A stretch of 64,000 nucleotides of DNA from Pseudonocardiaceae bacterium YIM PH 21723 (GTDB lineage Bacteria; Actinomycetota; Actinomycetes; Mycobacteriales; Pseudonocardiaceae): NCBI GenBank assembly GCA_003600225.1, contig QZFT01000023.1, positions 124,001 to 188,000 on the forward strand, in the 5' to 3' direction. The notes under the pieces were generated by a model that was not told the origin of the DNA, ran no database searches, and saw only the letters and a list, made by a program, of their open reading frames with translations. Of the stretch, positions 53,443-62,294 are shown piece by piece (position 1 is the stretch's first letter; every line of letters starts with the position of its first letter). Both the position numbers and the translations under genes were made by a program.

Positions 53443-54672
53443 ATGAGCACCGACATCGTCATCACAGGATTGGGCGCGACGACACCGCTGGGCGGCGACG
53501 CCACGTCCACCTGGGATGCACTCCTGGCCGGACGCAGCGGCGTCGCCAGGATGGAAGACGAGTGGCTGGAGAAGTTCGATCTGCCGGTGCGCATCGCCGC
53601 GCGTCTGGTCGTCGAACCGACCGAGGTACTCCCGCGAGTCGAAGCACGTCGCATGGACCGCTGCGAGCAGGTAGCGGTGATCGCCGCCCGGCAGGCTTGG
53701 GCGGACGCTGGTCTTGGCGAGGACGGCGTTGAGAAGGAACGTCTCGGCGTCGTCCTCGGCACGGGCATCGGTGGCGCTGTCACCCTGCTGGACCAGGATG
53801 ATCTGTTGGAAACGGCGGGCCTGCGCAAGGTCTCGCCGCTCACCGTCCCGATGCTGATGCCCAACGGCCCGGCCGCGCACGTCGGCCTGGACCTGAAGGC
53901 CAGGGCGGGCGTGCACTCCCCGGTCTCCGCCTGCGCCTCCGGCGCCGAGGCGTTGGCCTGGGCGTTCAAGATGATCAAAGCCGGTGAGGCGGACGTGGTC
54001 GTGGCCGGCGGTGCCGAGGCCTGCATCCACCCCCTTCCGCTCGCGGGCTTCTCCCAGGCTCGCACCATGAGCACCCGCAACGACGAGCCGGAAAAGGCCT
54101 CGCGTCCGTTCGACGTGAGCCGGGACGGCTTCGTACTCGGTGAGGGTGCCGGTGTGATGGTGCTGGAGCGCGAGGACTTCGCTCGTGCCCGCGGCGCCAA
54201 GATCTACGGCAAGCTGGCCGGTATCGGCACCAGCTCCGACGGTTACCACATCACCGCCCCGGATCCCGAAGGAAACGGCCAGGCACGCGCCATCACCGCG
54301 GCGCTGCGGGTCGCGGGCATCGACAAGGCGGACGTGGGCCACGTGAACTGCCACGCCACCTCCACTCCGGCGGGTGACGTCACCGAGACGGTGGCCATCC
54401 GCAAGGCGATCGGCGACCACCCGGTGCTCACTGCGCCGAAGTCCTCGTTCGGTCACCTGCTGGGTGCGGCCGGCGCGGTCGAGGGCCTGGCGACGCTGCT
54501 AGCCGTCCGGGACGGCATCATTCCGGCCACCCTCAACCTGGACGAGCTCGACCCGGGCGTGCAGCTGGACGTGGTGTCCGGCGAGCCGCGCAAGGTCGAG
54601 CTCCAGGCCGCGGTCAGCGACTCCTTCGGTTTCGGCGGCCACAACGTGGCCCTCGTCTTCACCAAGGCCTAG
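53443..54672 (+). CDS. fabF: beta-ketoacyl-ACP synthase II
   Basis: A 409-residue elongating ketosynthase with Cys164 in SACASG, His304 in NCHATST and His338 in SSFGHLLGAAG, all intact. Extends acyl-AcpP with malonyl-AcpP. Last gene of the fab operon, with a hairpin repeat 9 bp after the stop. The start ATG 53443 is preceded by CGCGGAGG. Confidence 0.96.
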   Translation: MSTDIVITGLGATTPLGGDATSTWDALLAGRSGVARMEDEWLEKFDLPVRIAARLVVEPTEVLPRVEARRMDRCEQVAVIAARQAWADAGLGEDGVEKERLGVVLGTGIGGAVTLLDQDDLLETAGLRKVSPLTVPMLMPNGPAAHVGLDLKARAGVHSPVSACASGAEALAWAFKMIKAGEADVVVAGGAEACIHPLPLAGFSQARTMSTRNDEPEKASRPFDVSRDGFVLGEGAGVMVLEREDFARARGAKIYGKLAGIGTSSDGYHITAPDPEGNGQARAITAALRVAGIDKADVGHVNCHATSTPAGDVTETVAIRKAIGDHPVLTAPKSSFGHLLGAAGAVEGLATLLAVRDGIIPATLNLDELDPGVQLDVVSGEPRKVELQAAVSDSFGFGGHNVALVFTKA

Positions 54673-54681
54673 CTCTCAGCT

Positions 54682-54729
54682 CCGAAGTTGACGATGTTCG
54701 GGCTCTTTCCCGAACATCGTCAACTTCGG
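54682..54729. repeat. palindromic hairpin repeat, copy 5
   Basis: Perfect 21-bp arms (CCGAAGTTGACGATGTTCGG plus G) with a 6-nt loop between convergent fabF and the GH6 gene. It probably terminates both. Confidence 0.85.
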
Positions 54730-54736
54730 AACGCCT

Positions 54737-55660
54737 TCAGCTGCCGTTGATCAACGCGGTGGCCAGGCGGGGATCGAATGTCCCGCTCGCGACACCGGTG
54801 ACCACGCCGACGGTGCCATCGGACTCCCCCGGATGCTTGATCCACAACAACGCGTCGCAGCCGGTGCCGTCGTTGACGATCGCCGGATGGGCACCCAGTT
54901 TCCGGCCGGGCGGGTTGCACCACCAGTCGGCCGGATGCGCCGCGATATACGAGTCCGACGGCCGCCCGTTGCCGTTGCGCGCCGTGTCCACCACGTACCG
55001 GACGCCGTGGATTCCGGCCTGATCGCCCAGCAGGCCGATGAGCTCGGCGGCGTACTTGTGGCAGGTCGCCAGGTCGGAGAAGTTCGACACGTTCACCGAG
55101 AAGCCCCGCACCCCGGCGATACCCGCACGGACGAGAGCCAGCGCCAGCGTCGCCGGATCGTGGTTGGGCGCCTCACCGGCGTCCAGGTAGACCGCCGTGT
55201 TCGACGCCAGCCCGGTGAGCAGGCCGACGGCCGCGTTCAACGCACCGAACCGGCCGCCTTGATCCGGCAACGGCAGGCTGGGCGCGTGGATCAACGCGTC
55301 GGGTTCCAGGATGACCGCGGCCGGCGCGTCGCCGATGGCGTTGGCCAGCGTCACCAGATCCTGCAGGTAGGCGGAGATCGAGGCCGCCCCGCCCTTGGCG
55401 AAGTTCCCCAGGTCCCGGTTGGGAATGTCGTACATGACCAGCACGGGTAACTGCCTGGCCGCCGCGGCGGCCGAGGTGTAGCTCCGCACCCAGCCGGTGA
55501 TGTCGCCGCCCGCGGTCCACCGGGCCTGCGGCACCCCGGTGATCTGCTGTCTGATCGCCGCGGCCGCCGGATTCTGCGGGTTCTCGTTCACCCAGCGCTG
55601 CGCGTTGGTCTCCGTGTCCACATACAGACCACCCGGCACCATTCCATACGGATCGCCCAT
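54737..55660 (-). CDS. GH6 family glycosidase without signal peptide
   Basis: A 307-residue GH6 catalytic domain (endoglucanase/cellobiohydrolase type): LYVDTETNAQRWV, VLVMYDIPNRDLGNF, the acid region ILEPDAL, VSNFSDLATCHKYA, YVVDTARNGNG and LLWIKHPGESDG. GH6 enzymes cut beta-1,4-glucans. ATG 55660 with GGGGGGTGATC upstream gives no signal peptide, linker or cellulose-binding module, and the in-frame upstream extension has none either. An intracellular or non-classically secreted enzyme is implied, which is unusual. Confidence 0.85.
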   Translation of the reverse strand: MGDPYGMVPGGLYVDTETNAQRWVNENPQNPAAAAIRQQITGVPQARWTAGGDITGWVRSYTSAAAAARQLPVLVMYDIPNRDLGNFAKGGAASISAYLQDLVTLANAIGDAPAAVILEPDALIHAPSLPLPDQGGRFGALNAAVGLLTGLASNTAVYLDAGEAPNHDPATLALALVRAGIAGVRGFSVNVSNFSDLATCHKYAAELIGLLGDQAGIHGVRYVVDTARNGNGRPSDSYIAAHPADWWCNPPGRKLGAHPAIVNDGTGCDALLWIKHPGESDGTVGVVTGVASGTFDPRLATALINGS

Positions 55661-55844
55661 GATCACCCCCCCGTGTTCAGGCGAAAACCCCAGTTGATCG
55701 CCAGTGTCCTCAGCCCCGATCACGGCGTCAATCGGGCCTCACCGGAAGCAGACACGGTTGGGTGGCTTTGGGTGGATTCGACCGAATAGCGCGCAATTCC
55801 CGCCCGTTCGGACCAGTAGCAGATCTACCGTCCACAAAGGACAA

Positions 55845-56438
55845 TCAACAGGGTGACTTCGCCGCGCTACCGCTGGTCACGCTGTCCAGCCGCAGGCCGG
55901 CGGCGGTGTCGATCAGGCTGTACACGGCCCGCCACTGCAGGCAGGTGTACTGCGCGTCGGGTGGGGCATGCGCCAGATCCTGCGTGCTCACAAAGGACAG
56001 CATCAGCCGCAGGGCGCCACCCTGAGCGGCCTCGACCCGGTAGAGGTTGACGGTGCCGTCCCTGCTGGTGCTGAAATCGCCCAGCCACTTGCCCCTGGGG
56101 TACTCGGCCACCCGGCGCGGCACCACGGTCGACGCCCACGCGTCGTAGTTCCTGGTGTTGATCGCGGTGAAGTGCCTGCCCAGCAGGTCGACCAGTTCGT
56201 CCCGGCGCGAATTCAGGTCCACGTCGGCCGTCGTCCAGATCTTCAGCTCACCGGGCGGCTCGCCGACCATGGTGGGCGGGGCGGACTCAGTGCCGGCCGA
56301 GGTGAGGCCGGCGGGCCGGTAGACGTCCCTGGCCAGAAGTCCCAGGCCGGTGGCGGCCACCAACGCCAGCACCAGGATGCCGGCCACGGCCGCCATCCTG
56401 GTGAAAAGTCCCTCGTGGACCTCGCCGTCCCCACTCAC
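55845..56438 (-). CDS. single-pass membrane protein, unknown
   Basis: About 197 residues: one N-terminal membrane helix (around RMAAVAGILVLALVAATGLG) and an extracytoplasmic domain with DELVDLLGRHFTAINTRNYDAWASTVVP, which resembles NTF2-like/SnoaL-type folds, and a Cys-containing end. No specific family is recognised. GTG 56438 is the chosen start; a longer version from 56459 is possible. It is followed upstream by DUF3145. Confidence 0.6.
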   Translation of the reverse strand: MSGDGEVHEGLFTRMAAVAGILVLALVAATGLGLLARDVYRPAGLTSAGTESAPPTMVGEPPGELKIWTTADVDLNSRRDELVDLLGRHFTAINTRNYDAWASTVVPRRVAEYPRGKWLGDFSTSRDGTVNLYRVEAAQGGALRLMLSFVSTQDLAHAPPDAQYTCLQWRAVYSLIDTAAGLRLDSVTSGSAAKSPC

Positions 56439-56459
56439 CTGCCAAGGGTGCCACAACAA

Positions 56460-56963
56460 CTACCCCACGCGGTGCAGCCACGTGACGGGCGCCCCATCAC
56501 CGGCCCTGCGGAACGGCTCCAACGCCTCGTCCCAGTTGGTGCCGAGCAGCTCTTCCAGGCGATGGGCCAGAGCCTCCGGCGCCCGGTACTTGGCCGCCAG
56601 TGTCCGGATCTGGTCCTCGGACACGACGATGTCGCCGTTGGCGCTCGTGTTGGCGCGCCACAGTCCGAGACCGGGCACGAAACAGAAGCGCTGCCCATCC
56701 AGGCCAGGGCTCGGTTCCTCGGTGACCTCGAACCGGACCATCGGCCAGGATTTGAGCGCGCTTACCAGCCGGGCACCTGTGCCCGGCTCAGCTGACCAGC
56801 TGCATTCTGCGCGCAGCTGACCTGGCGCCGCGGGCTGTGCCGTCCACTGCAGGTCGGCACGAGTACCCAGGGTGCCCGATATGGCCCACTCGACGTGCGG
56901 ACAGACCGCAGATGGCGACGAGTGGACGTAAATCACGCCACTGGTGCTTCCACGGGTGCTCAC
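56460..56963 (-). CDS. DUF3145 protein
   Basis: A 167-residue protein with the family pattern GVIYVHSSPSAVCPHVEWAISG, then DLQWTAQPAAPG and CSWSAEPGTGARLVSALKSW and a helical end. DUF3145 sits beside the fab operon in several actinomycetes, as here. It is cytoplasmic; its role is unknown. The start is GTG 56963. Confidence 0.88.
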   Translation of the reverse strand: MSTRGSTSGVIYVHSSPSAVCPHVEWAISGTLGTRADLQWTAQPAAPGQLRAECSWSAEPGTGARLVSALKSWPMVRFEVTEEPSPGLDGQRFCFVPGLGLWRANTSANGDIVVSEDQIRTLAAKYRAPEALAHRLEELLGTNWDEALEPFRRAGDGAPVTWLHRVG

Positions 56964-57300
56964 TGCTGACCTCCGCTACTCGACGAGGCTCGTCTTCCCC
57001 TACGGCCTGTCTCACAGCGTTGGCAACACCCGTTGGGCCACATTCTGCACGGTGCGGCGCCTGTTCGCCATACGAGAAACAAGCGCATTTACCGCCGTTG
57101 AGACCTTTCATGATCTTGACATATAGCCCCCGGGCACTTTCACAGACCCTCCCATACCAGGGAAGGGAATCCCGCGAGAGGATCACCACTACCGGTGGCC
57201 CGTATACCGCCGGGGATCACGATCTGATTTACCTCTAATCTGAAGATGCCCAACCCGGTAAGCCCCGAACTCGACGAGCCCGCGCTCGGAGGTGTTGCAC
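56964..57300. other. 337-bp divergent spacer
   Basis: Spacer between DUF3145 and the following plus-strand gene. AT-rich TACCTCTAATCT near 57230 may be a -10 region for the plus gene, whose ribosome-binding site is GGAGGT at 57288. No gene or strong hairpin was found. Confidence 0.4.
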
Positions 57301-58638
57301 GTGCGACTGGTCCGGCTCGCCGACCCACCTGCCGCCATCAGCAGGGATATCCGTGCCGCCCTACTGGGCCTCGGCACGGGGGCGGACAAGCTCGGCGGTG
57401 TCGCACTGCTCGGGCACCAGCCCGAGGACGCGGCCACGCCCATCGAGGCACTGATCATTCTGCCCACCGGCATCCTGGCCGTGGTCGGCATCGACCTGCC
57501 CGAACCCGGCCTCAAGGTCACCGCCCCGCTGGACGGACAGTGGCTGGTGGACGGCTGGCCGCTGGTCTCCGAGGACGGACCGGCCAACCCGGCGACCGAC
57601 GCGATGCGCCGGGCCGAGGAGGCCCTCGACCAGATCGCCGCGCTCACCGATCTGCCGCGCGGCATCATCCTGGCCATCGGCCCGTACGCGGAGAAGGTCG
57701 AGCAGCCGGACGAGGACCGCAGGCGCGGCGTGCGCATCCTGCACCCGACCGCGATCTCGCTGACCGCGGCCGCCGGGGAACTCACTCCGCGCGGCGGCGC
57801 CCGCTCGGTGGAGGAGATCCAGAAACTGATCGACACGATCAGTCCACAGTGGCCGAAGGTGTCCACCGCGGACATGGTCGGCGAGGGTTTCACCGACGCG
57901 GTGACCGGCGAGGTCGCCTCGGCGTCGACGGTGCACCTGAAGCGGTCCGAACTAGCCGTCCGCCCTGGCGCTCAGCCGGTGGCGGTGGTGAAACCCGTGC
58001 CGAACAAGGAGAAGACGGGCAGGCACAACCTGCCGTCCACCTTCTCGGTGACCAGGCAGGGCGCGATCGTGCTGACCGTGCTGCTGGTCCTGGTGATCAC
58101 CCTGTTGATCCTCGCGCTGACCGTCGGCCTGAGCCAGCGGGACAACAATCCCGGCCCACTGGGCGCCCCGGACACCACGACCACGCAGGAGACGACCGAT
58201 CCGCCGGAGTCCACGGTGGACGGGATCACCTATGAGCGGATGGCGCTGGTCAAGGACGACGACTGCGTCGGCCACGCCTACGGGGATCTGCAGCAGTGGC
58301 TGGGCAGCCACCAGTGCACCGCACTCAATCGGGCACTCTTTCGCGCGACGCAGGCGGCGATCAGCGTTTCGGTGATCACCATGCCGGACGCCGCAGCCGC
58401 CGAGGCCTTACAGAAGGTGGCCGACCAGAACGGCACCGGCTCGGTGAACGACCTGGCGAAGGACGGCAAAGCCTGGCCGGGCGGCCCGACCACGTTCGAC
58501 AACGCCGCCTACGCCAGCAGCCGGGACAGGGACTCCGTCCGGATCGTCCGCGCTGTCTGGCTGGGCAAGCCCTCGTCGGCCACGGACCCCAAACTTCGCG
58601 ATCAGGCCACCCGGGCGTTAAAGCTCTCGCTGTCCTAG
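57301..58638 (+). CDS. single-pass membrane protein, unknown
   Basis: A 445-residue protein: a cytoplasmic N-terminal domain of about 250 residues (LGLGTGADKLGGVALLG, ALIILPTGILAVVGIDLP), one membrane helix (about 255-278), a Thr/Pro-rich linker, and an extracytoplasmic domain of about 140 residues with two Cys (DDDCVGHAYGDLQQWL ... QCTALNRALF). The N-terminal pattern faintly recalls nuclease-related (NERD-like) domains, but catalytic residues are not evident. The GTG at 57301 is chosen by spacing from GGAGGT. Function unknown. Confidence 0.7.
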   Translation: MRLVRLADPPAAISRDIRAALLGLGTGADKLGGVALLGHQPEDAATPIEALIILPTGILAVVGIDLPEPGLKVTAPLDGQWLVDGWPLVSEDGPANPATDAMRRAEEALDQIAALTDLPRGIILAIGPYAEKVEQPDEDRRRGVRILHPTAISLTAAAGELTPRGGARSVEEIQKLIDTISPQWPKVSTADMVGEGFTDAVTGEVASASTVHLKRSELAVRPGAQPVAVVKPVPNKEKTGRHNLPSTFSVTRQGAIVLTVLLVLVITLLILALTVGLSQRDNNPGPLGAPDTTTTQETTDPPESTVDGITYERMALVKDDDCVGHAYGDLQQWLGSHQCTALNRALFRATQAAISVSVITMPDAAAAEALQKVADQNGTGSVNDLAKDGKAWPGGPTTFDNAAYASSRDRDSVRIVRAVWLGKPSSATDPKLRDQATRALKLSLS

Positions 58639-58644
58639 GTCCGT

Positions 58645-59161
58645 TGCGTCTGGGTTGTTGGGGGAAGATGGCTTTGGAGGGGGAGACGGGTGGGGTTGCC
58701 GGTCTTTCCTGCCGGCGTGTTGGGTGGGGGCACGCCGGTCTGACTTTTCGGGCTTGATCACCTTCGGTGCGGACTTGCGCGGGGCTGGTGGGGTTGTTGG
58801 GGCAGGTGGGGTTCTTGTGGGTGAACTGGGTGGGATTGTTCCTGGTTAAAGACCTATTTAGGGCCCTAAATAGGTCTTTAACCAGGAACAATCACCGTGT
58901 CCACAGTGGACTCAACACCGGTCTTCGGATCTCGCGCCACCCGGCGCGGGCATGATCGCCACAGACCGTGAACACCGCCCCCGCGGAGCCTCGCCAACCA
59001 GACCCAATCGCGTTCCTCGGCCACTCCGAGTCACCCCGACCCGACAATGCCCACCCGACCGCCAGTCCGGCGTGCCCCCACCCAACATGCAGGCAGGAAA
59101 GACGCCCCCCGCCGCCCATCTCCCCCTCCAAAGCCATCTTTCGACAACCACCAGACCCAAC
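58645..59161. repeat. large imperfect inverted repeat element
   Basis: Two ~100-bp arms, 58645-58745 and 59060-59161, are reverse complements over most of their length (shared GATGGCTTTGGAGGGGGAGA, GTCTTTCCTGCC and TGTTGGGTGGGGGCACGCCGG blocks). They enclose a less similar interior centred on a perfect 60-bp palindrome. No transposase lies inside; short frames in it are by-products. Together with a relic arm at 39607-39670 it suggests a small mobile or MITE-like family. Covers the 586-bp gap before the ceramidase. Confidence 0.75.
58834..58893. repeat. perfect 60-bp palindrome
   Basis: 27-bp arms beginning GATTGTTCCTGGTTAAAGAC around GGGCCC with no mismatch or loop. It is far more AT-rich than the surrounding DNA. 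It sits at the centre of the large inverted repeat. Confidence 0.97.
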
Positions 59162-59224
59162 CCCCACCCGCCAAAAACATGAAGCTTCTTCACAAACCCA
59201 CCGGCTGGCTATAGCCTGGCAGTC

Positions 59225-61213
59225 ATGTGGTCCCCGACACATCGCCTGAAGGCCCTGTTCGCCGCCGGTCTCGTCACCGCGGCAGTGCTGGTCGTGCCCG
59301 TCGCGCAGGCGAACGGGCAGAGTTACCTGGTCGGCCGCGGCACCGCCGACATCACCGGTGAGGTCGCCGAGGACGGCATGCTCGGCTACGCCCAGCCCAC
59401 GCAGACCACGCACGGCATCCACCTCCGGCAACGCGCCCGATCGTTCGTCATCGCCGAACCGAACGGCGGCAAGCGGGTGGCGATGACCGTGACCGACACC
59501 GGCATGATGCTGTCCGGCGTCCGGGACGTGGTGCTGAATCGGCTACGGCAGAAGTTCGGCGACGCGTACACCGACGCCAACGTGCTGCTGTCCGCCACGC
59601 ACACCCATGCGGCGCCCGGCGGGTTCAGCGACTACACGCTCTACAACGTCACCACACTGGGCTTCCACCGCAAGACCTTCGACGCCCTGGTGGACGGCAT
59701 CGTGGATTCGATCAGCGCCGCCGACGCCGACCTGAAGCCCGGTGGCGTCACGGTCAACCGGGGCACCCTGACCGATGCCGGCGTGAACCGGTCCCGGCGG
59801 GCCTTCGACCGCAACCCGGCGCAGGACAAGGCCGTCTTCCCGGACGCCATCGACCCGGTCAGCACCCTGCTGCGCCTGGATCACGACGGCAGGCCGGTGG
59901 GCGCACTCAACTGGTTCGCCACCCACGGAACCAGCCTGACCAGCGACAACCTGCTGATCAGCGGGGACAACAAGGGATACGCCGCCTGGGCGTGGGAACA
60001 GCAGCAACCCGGTTTCGTGGCCGGATTCGCGCAGACCAACCCCGGTGACATCTCGCCGAACCTGGCACTCAAGCCGGGTACCGGGCCCACCGAGGACCAG
60101 GTGCGCAACACCGAGATCATCGGCAGGCGCCAGCTGGACTCCGCGCAGTCGCTGGCCTCGGGCGGGAATCCGCTGTCCGGCGGCATCGACAGCCGGATCT
60201 CCTATGTGGACATCAGCAAGACCACTGTGGACGGAAAGTTCACCCCGGACGGGAAGCAGCACCGGACCTGCAACGCCGCCATGGGCGCCAGCTTCGCGGC
60301 GGGGTCCACTGAGGACGGACCGGGCCCGGCGATCTTCCACGAGGGCGCGGGCAGCAATCCGCTGATCGAGCAGATCTCCAAGCTCGCCTACACCGCGTCG
60401 CCGGAGTTGAAGGCCTGCCAGGCCCCGAAGGACATCCTGCTGCCGGTGGGCGACATGGGCTGGGTGGCGACCACGCTGCCGGTGCAGCTGCTGCGCATCG
60501 GCGAGCTGTACATCGCGGGCATCCCCCAGGAGCCGACCATCGTGGCCGGCCTGCGGCTGCGCCGGACCATCGCTGCGGAGCTGGGTGTGCCGATGGAGAA
60601 CGTGCTGGTCAACGGCTACGCCAACGACTACGCGGGCTACCTGACCACGCCGGAGGAGTACCAGCAGCAGGACTACGAGGGCGGCCACACCATGTACGGC
60701 CAGTGGGAACTGCCCGCCTACCAGCAGGAATTCGCCCGTATCGCGGCCGACATGCACGCCGGGCGGCCCAGTGCCTCCCCACAGGCCAGGCCCCAGCACG
60801 GTGATCCCCTGGCGCTGCAGCCCGGCGTGGTGATGGACGCCCCGCCGCTGGGCCAGAACTTCGGCGATGTGCTGCTCGCCCCCAAGGCCGAGTACCGCAC
60901 GGGCGAGACGGTGCGGGCGCAGTTCGCGGGCGCGCATCCGAACAACGATCTGCACCGTGGCGGCGGCTACCTGGAGGTACAGCGCCGCGAGGGCGACGGC
61001 TGGCGGACCGTGGCCAAGGACGGAGACTGGTCGACCACCTTCCGCTGGGCGCGGCTGGGCATCGCGGCGTCCACCGTCACCATCGACTGGACCATCCCAC
61101 CGGGGACGCAGTCCGGCGATTACCGGATCGTCTACCACGGCGACGCGAAGCCGCTGCTGAACGATCGGGCCTTCCCGATCACCGGCAGCACCGGGCCGTT
61201 CCGCCTCCGCTGA
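59225..61213 (+). CDS. secreted neutral ceramidase
   Basis: A 662-residue enzyme of the neutral/alkaline ceramidase family, which hydrolyses the amide bond of ceramides. A signal peptide (about 1-31, ends PVAQANG) is followed by YLVGRGTADITGE, the zinc ligands in LLSATHTHAAPGG, NWFATHGTSL, and the nucleophile Ser in NPGDISPN. A C-terminal beta domain follows. The ATG is at 59225. It is exported and probably acts on foreign sphingolipids; no neighbouring sphingolipid genes are seen. Confidence 0.9.
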   Translation: MWSPTHRLKALFAAGLVTAAVLVVPVAQANGQSYLVGRGTADITGEVAEDGMLGYAQPTQTTHGIHLRQRARSFVIAEPNGGKRVAMTVTDTGMMLSGVRDVVLNRLRQKFGDAYTDANVLLSATHTHAAPGGFSDYTLYNVTTLGFHRKTFDALVDGIVDSISAADADLKPGGVTVNRGTLTDAGVNRSRRAFDRNPAQDKAVFPDAIDPVSTLLRLDHDGRPVGALNWFATHGTSLTSDNLLISGDNKGYAAWAWEQQQPGFVAGFAQTNPGDISPNLALKPGTGPTEDQVRNTEIIGRRQLDSAQSLASGGNPLSGGIDSRISYVDISKTTVDGKFTPDGKQHRTCNAAMGASFAAGSTEDGPGPAIFHEGAGSNPLIEQISKLAYTASPELKACQAPKDILLPVGDMGWVATTLPVQLLRIGELYIAGIPQEPTIVAGLRLRRTIAAELGVPMENVLVNGYANDYAGYLTTPEEYQQQDYEGGHTMYGQWELPAYQQEFARIAADMHAGRPSASPQARPQHGDPLALQPGVVMDAPPLGQNFGDVLLAPKAEYRTGETVRAQFAGAHPNNDLHRGGGYLEVQRREGDGWRTVAKDGDWSTTFRWARLGIAASTVTIDWTIPPGTQSGDYRIVYHGDAKPLLNDRAFPITGSTGPFRLR

Positions 61214-61222
61214 CCCCCTCCG

Positions 61223-61277
61223 CCGGAGTTGACGAGTTTCGGGGCCCCGGAGCTCACCCGAAACTCGTCAACTCCGG
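61223..61277. repeat. palindromic hairpin repeat, variant copy 6
   Basis: 21-bp perfect arms CCGGAGTTGACGAGTTTCGG plus G, differing from the family consensus at three positions, each matched by a compensating change on the other arm. Located 9 bp after the ceramidase stop, where it should terminate transcription. Confidence 0.75.
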
Positions 61278-61580
61278 GCCAGGATCGCCGCCCGGAGCCG
61301 GTGAAGCGAGCAGCGCGAAACCATGACGCGCCCAGTCGTTCCGAATAAATAACGGAAAGGCCTTGCATTTCCCCATGCGGAAATGCGCGTCAACCACAGA
61401 CATACAGCAATAAGAACACATCGCCTGAACCCTATGGCGTGCCGAGATTGGTTTTTCGGGTTCCCATAGGCGAATCTATTAACCAATAGAACGTCTGCAC
61501 AGCACGGACATTCTGCCGAACCGCTCCCCCGATCTCGGCAGCCAGCCGCCGTCCCGGCCGATCCGCAGCTAGTGCATTCC

Positions 61581-61620
61581 GAGCCGGTCGGCGCGCTCCA
61601 CAGGCCGCGCCGACCGGCTC
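61581..61620. terminator. 15-bp GC hairpin
   Basis: Perfect arms GAGCCGGTCGGCGCG / CGCGCCGACCGGCTC with a 10-nt loop in the large intergenic region. No adjacent gene end, so its transcript is unknown. Confidence 0.5.
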
Positions 61621-61647
61621 CCCCGGGGCCGATTTCCACATTTAAAG

Positions 61648-61684
61648 CAGGGAGCACGTACCCCTCCCCGGTACGTGCTCCCTG
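61648..61684. terminator. 15-bp hairpin
   Basis: Perfect arms CAGGGAGCACGTACC / GGTACGTGCTCCCTG with a 7-nt loop, 28 bp after the previous stem. The two in tandem may form a strong terminator or the end of an unannotated RNA. Confidence 0.5.
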
Positions 61685-61898
61685 CGCGTATTCAGCAAAT
61701 CCTTGAAATTGCGTTCACAGTTAATTCACCGATCCGTCTTACGGCGGTGAAAACTTTCTGCGCCAGTAAATCCGACGATGCCGGTCCGCACATTTACCGG
61801 AGCCGATCGGTAACAGGGTGATCACGGAGCGACACCGGTGCGCGGCGCGTTCAGGCACCCTGAGCAGGAAGAACATCTTCACTTGATACCGTTTGAAC

Positions 61899-62228
61899 AT
61901 GGCAGAGCTGATCATTAACGCACCGTTCCCCTTCGCGGACAACGTGTTCCCCGCGGAGCTGGGTGCGGTCGTGCAGCGCTCGGTGCTGGATGGCAGCGAA
62001 CCGGCGCTGTTCGTGGCGCACACCGAGGACAACGCGTGGCTGGTCGGTGACGGTGTCTCCGACCCCAACATCGAGGGCGCGTGCGTGGTCGCGCCGATGG
62101 TCGATGTGCTGGCCAAGGACGAGAAGGTGACCGAGGTCGCCGACCTGCCCGTGGGCATGGCCGCGTACCGGGACAGCGCCGACGAGCCCTGGCAGCGCGA
62201 ATCCTTCACCTGGGCCGAAGAAGGCTGA
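61899..62228 (+). CDS. small acidic protein, unknown
   Basis: A 109-residue soluble protein (MAELIINAPFPFADNVFPAELGAVVQRSV ... WLVGDGVSDPNIEGACVV ... WQRESFTWAEEG). Strongly acidic and coding-like in composition, but I do not recognise a family. TTGATACC near 61883 and no Shine-Dalgarno suggest a leaderless start at ATG 61899. It is followed by a hairpin and is convergent with the esterase. Confidence 0.6.
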   Translation: MAELIINAPFPFADNVFPAELGAVVQRSVLDGSEPALFVAHTEDNAWLVGDGVSDPNIEGACVVAPMVDVLAKDEKVTEVADLPVGMAAYRDSADEPWQRESFTWAEEG

Positions 62229-62234
62229 GCAGGT

Positions 62235-62283
62235 CGCGAAGCCGGCGAGGTTCGGGCTCTGGCCGAACCTCGCCGGCTTCGCG
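62235..62283. repeat. palindromic hairpin repeat, variant copy 7
   Basis: 21-bp perfect arms CGCGAAGCCGGCGAGGTTCG plus G with a 7-nt loop. It shares the GAAG..GGCGAnGTTCGG layout of the family. Located between convergent genes ending at 62228 and 62295, so a bidirectional terminator. Confidence 0.7.
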
Positions 62284-62294
62284 GACGGTCGAAC

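Larger units (their letters stand above)
61214..61898. other. 685-bp intergenic region with three hairpins
   Basis: Spacer between the ceramidase and a small gene. Contains the hairpin repeat at 61223-61277 and two more stems at 61581-61620 and 61648-61684, plus a low-GC centre near 61340-61500. No convincing gene. The cluster of stems may serve as strong termination or hide a small RNA. Confidence 0.45.

Noticed and set aside
58655-59249. Short Pro/Arg-rich proteins with PSKAIF in both strands
   Set aside because: They are translations of the two arms of the inverted repeat, so duplicates of repeat DNA rather than genes.
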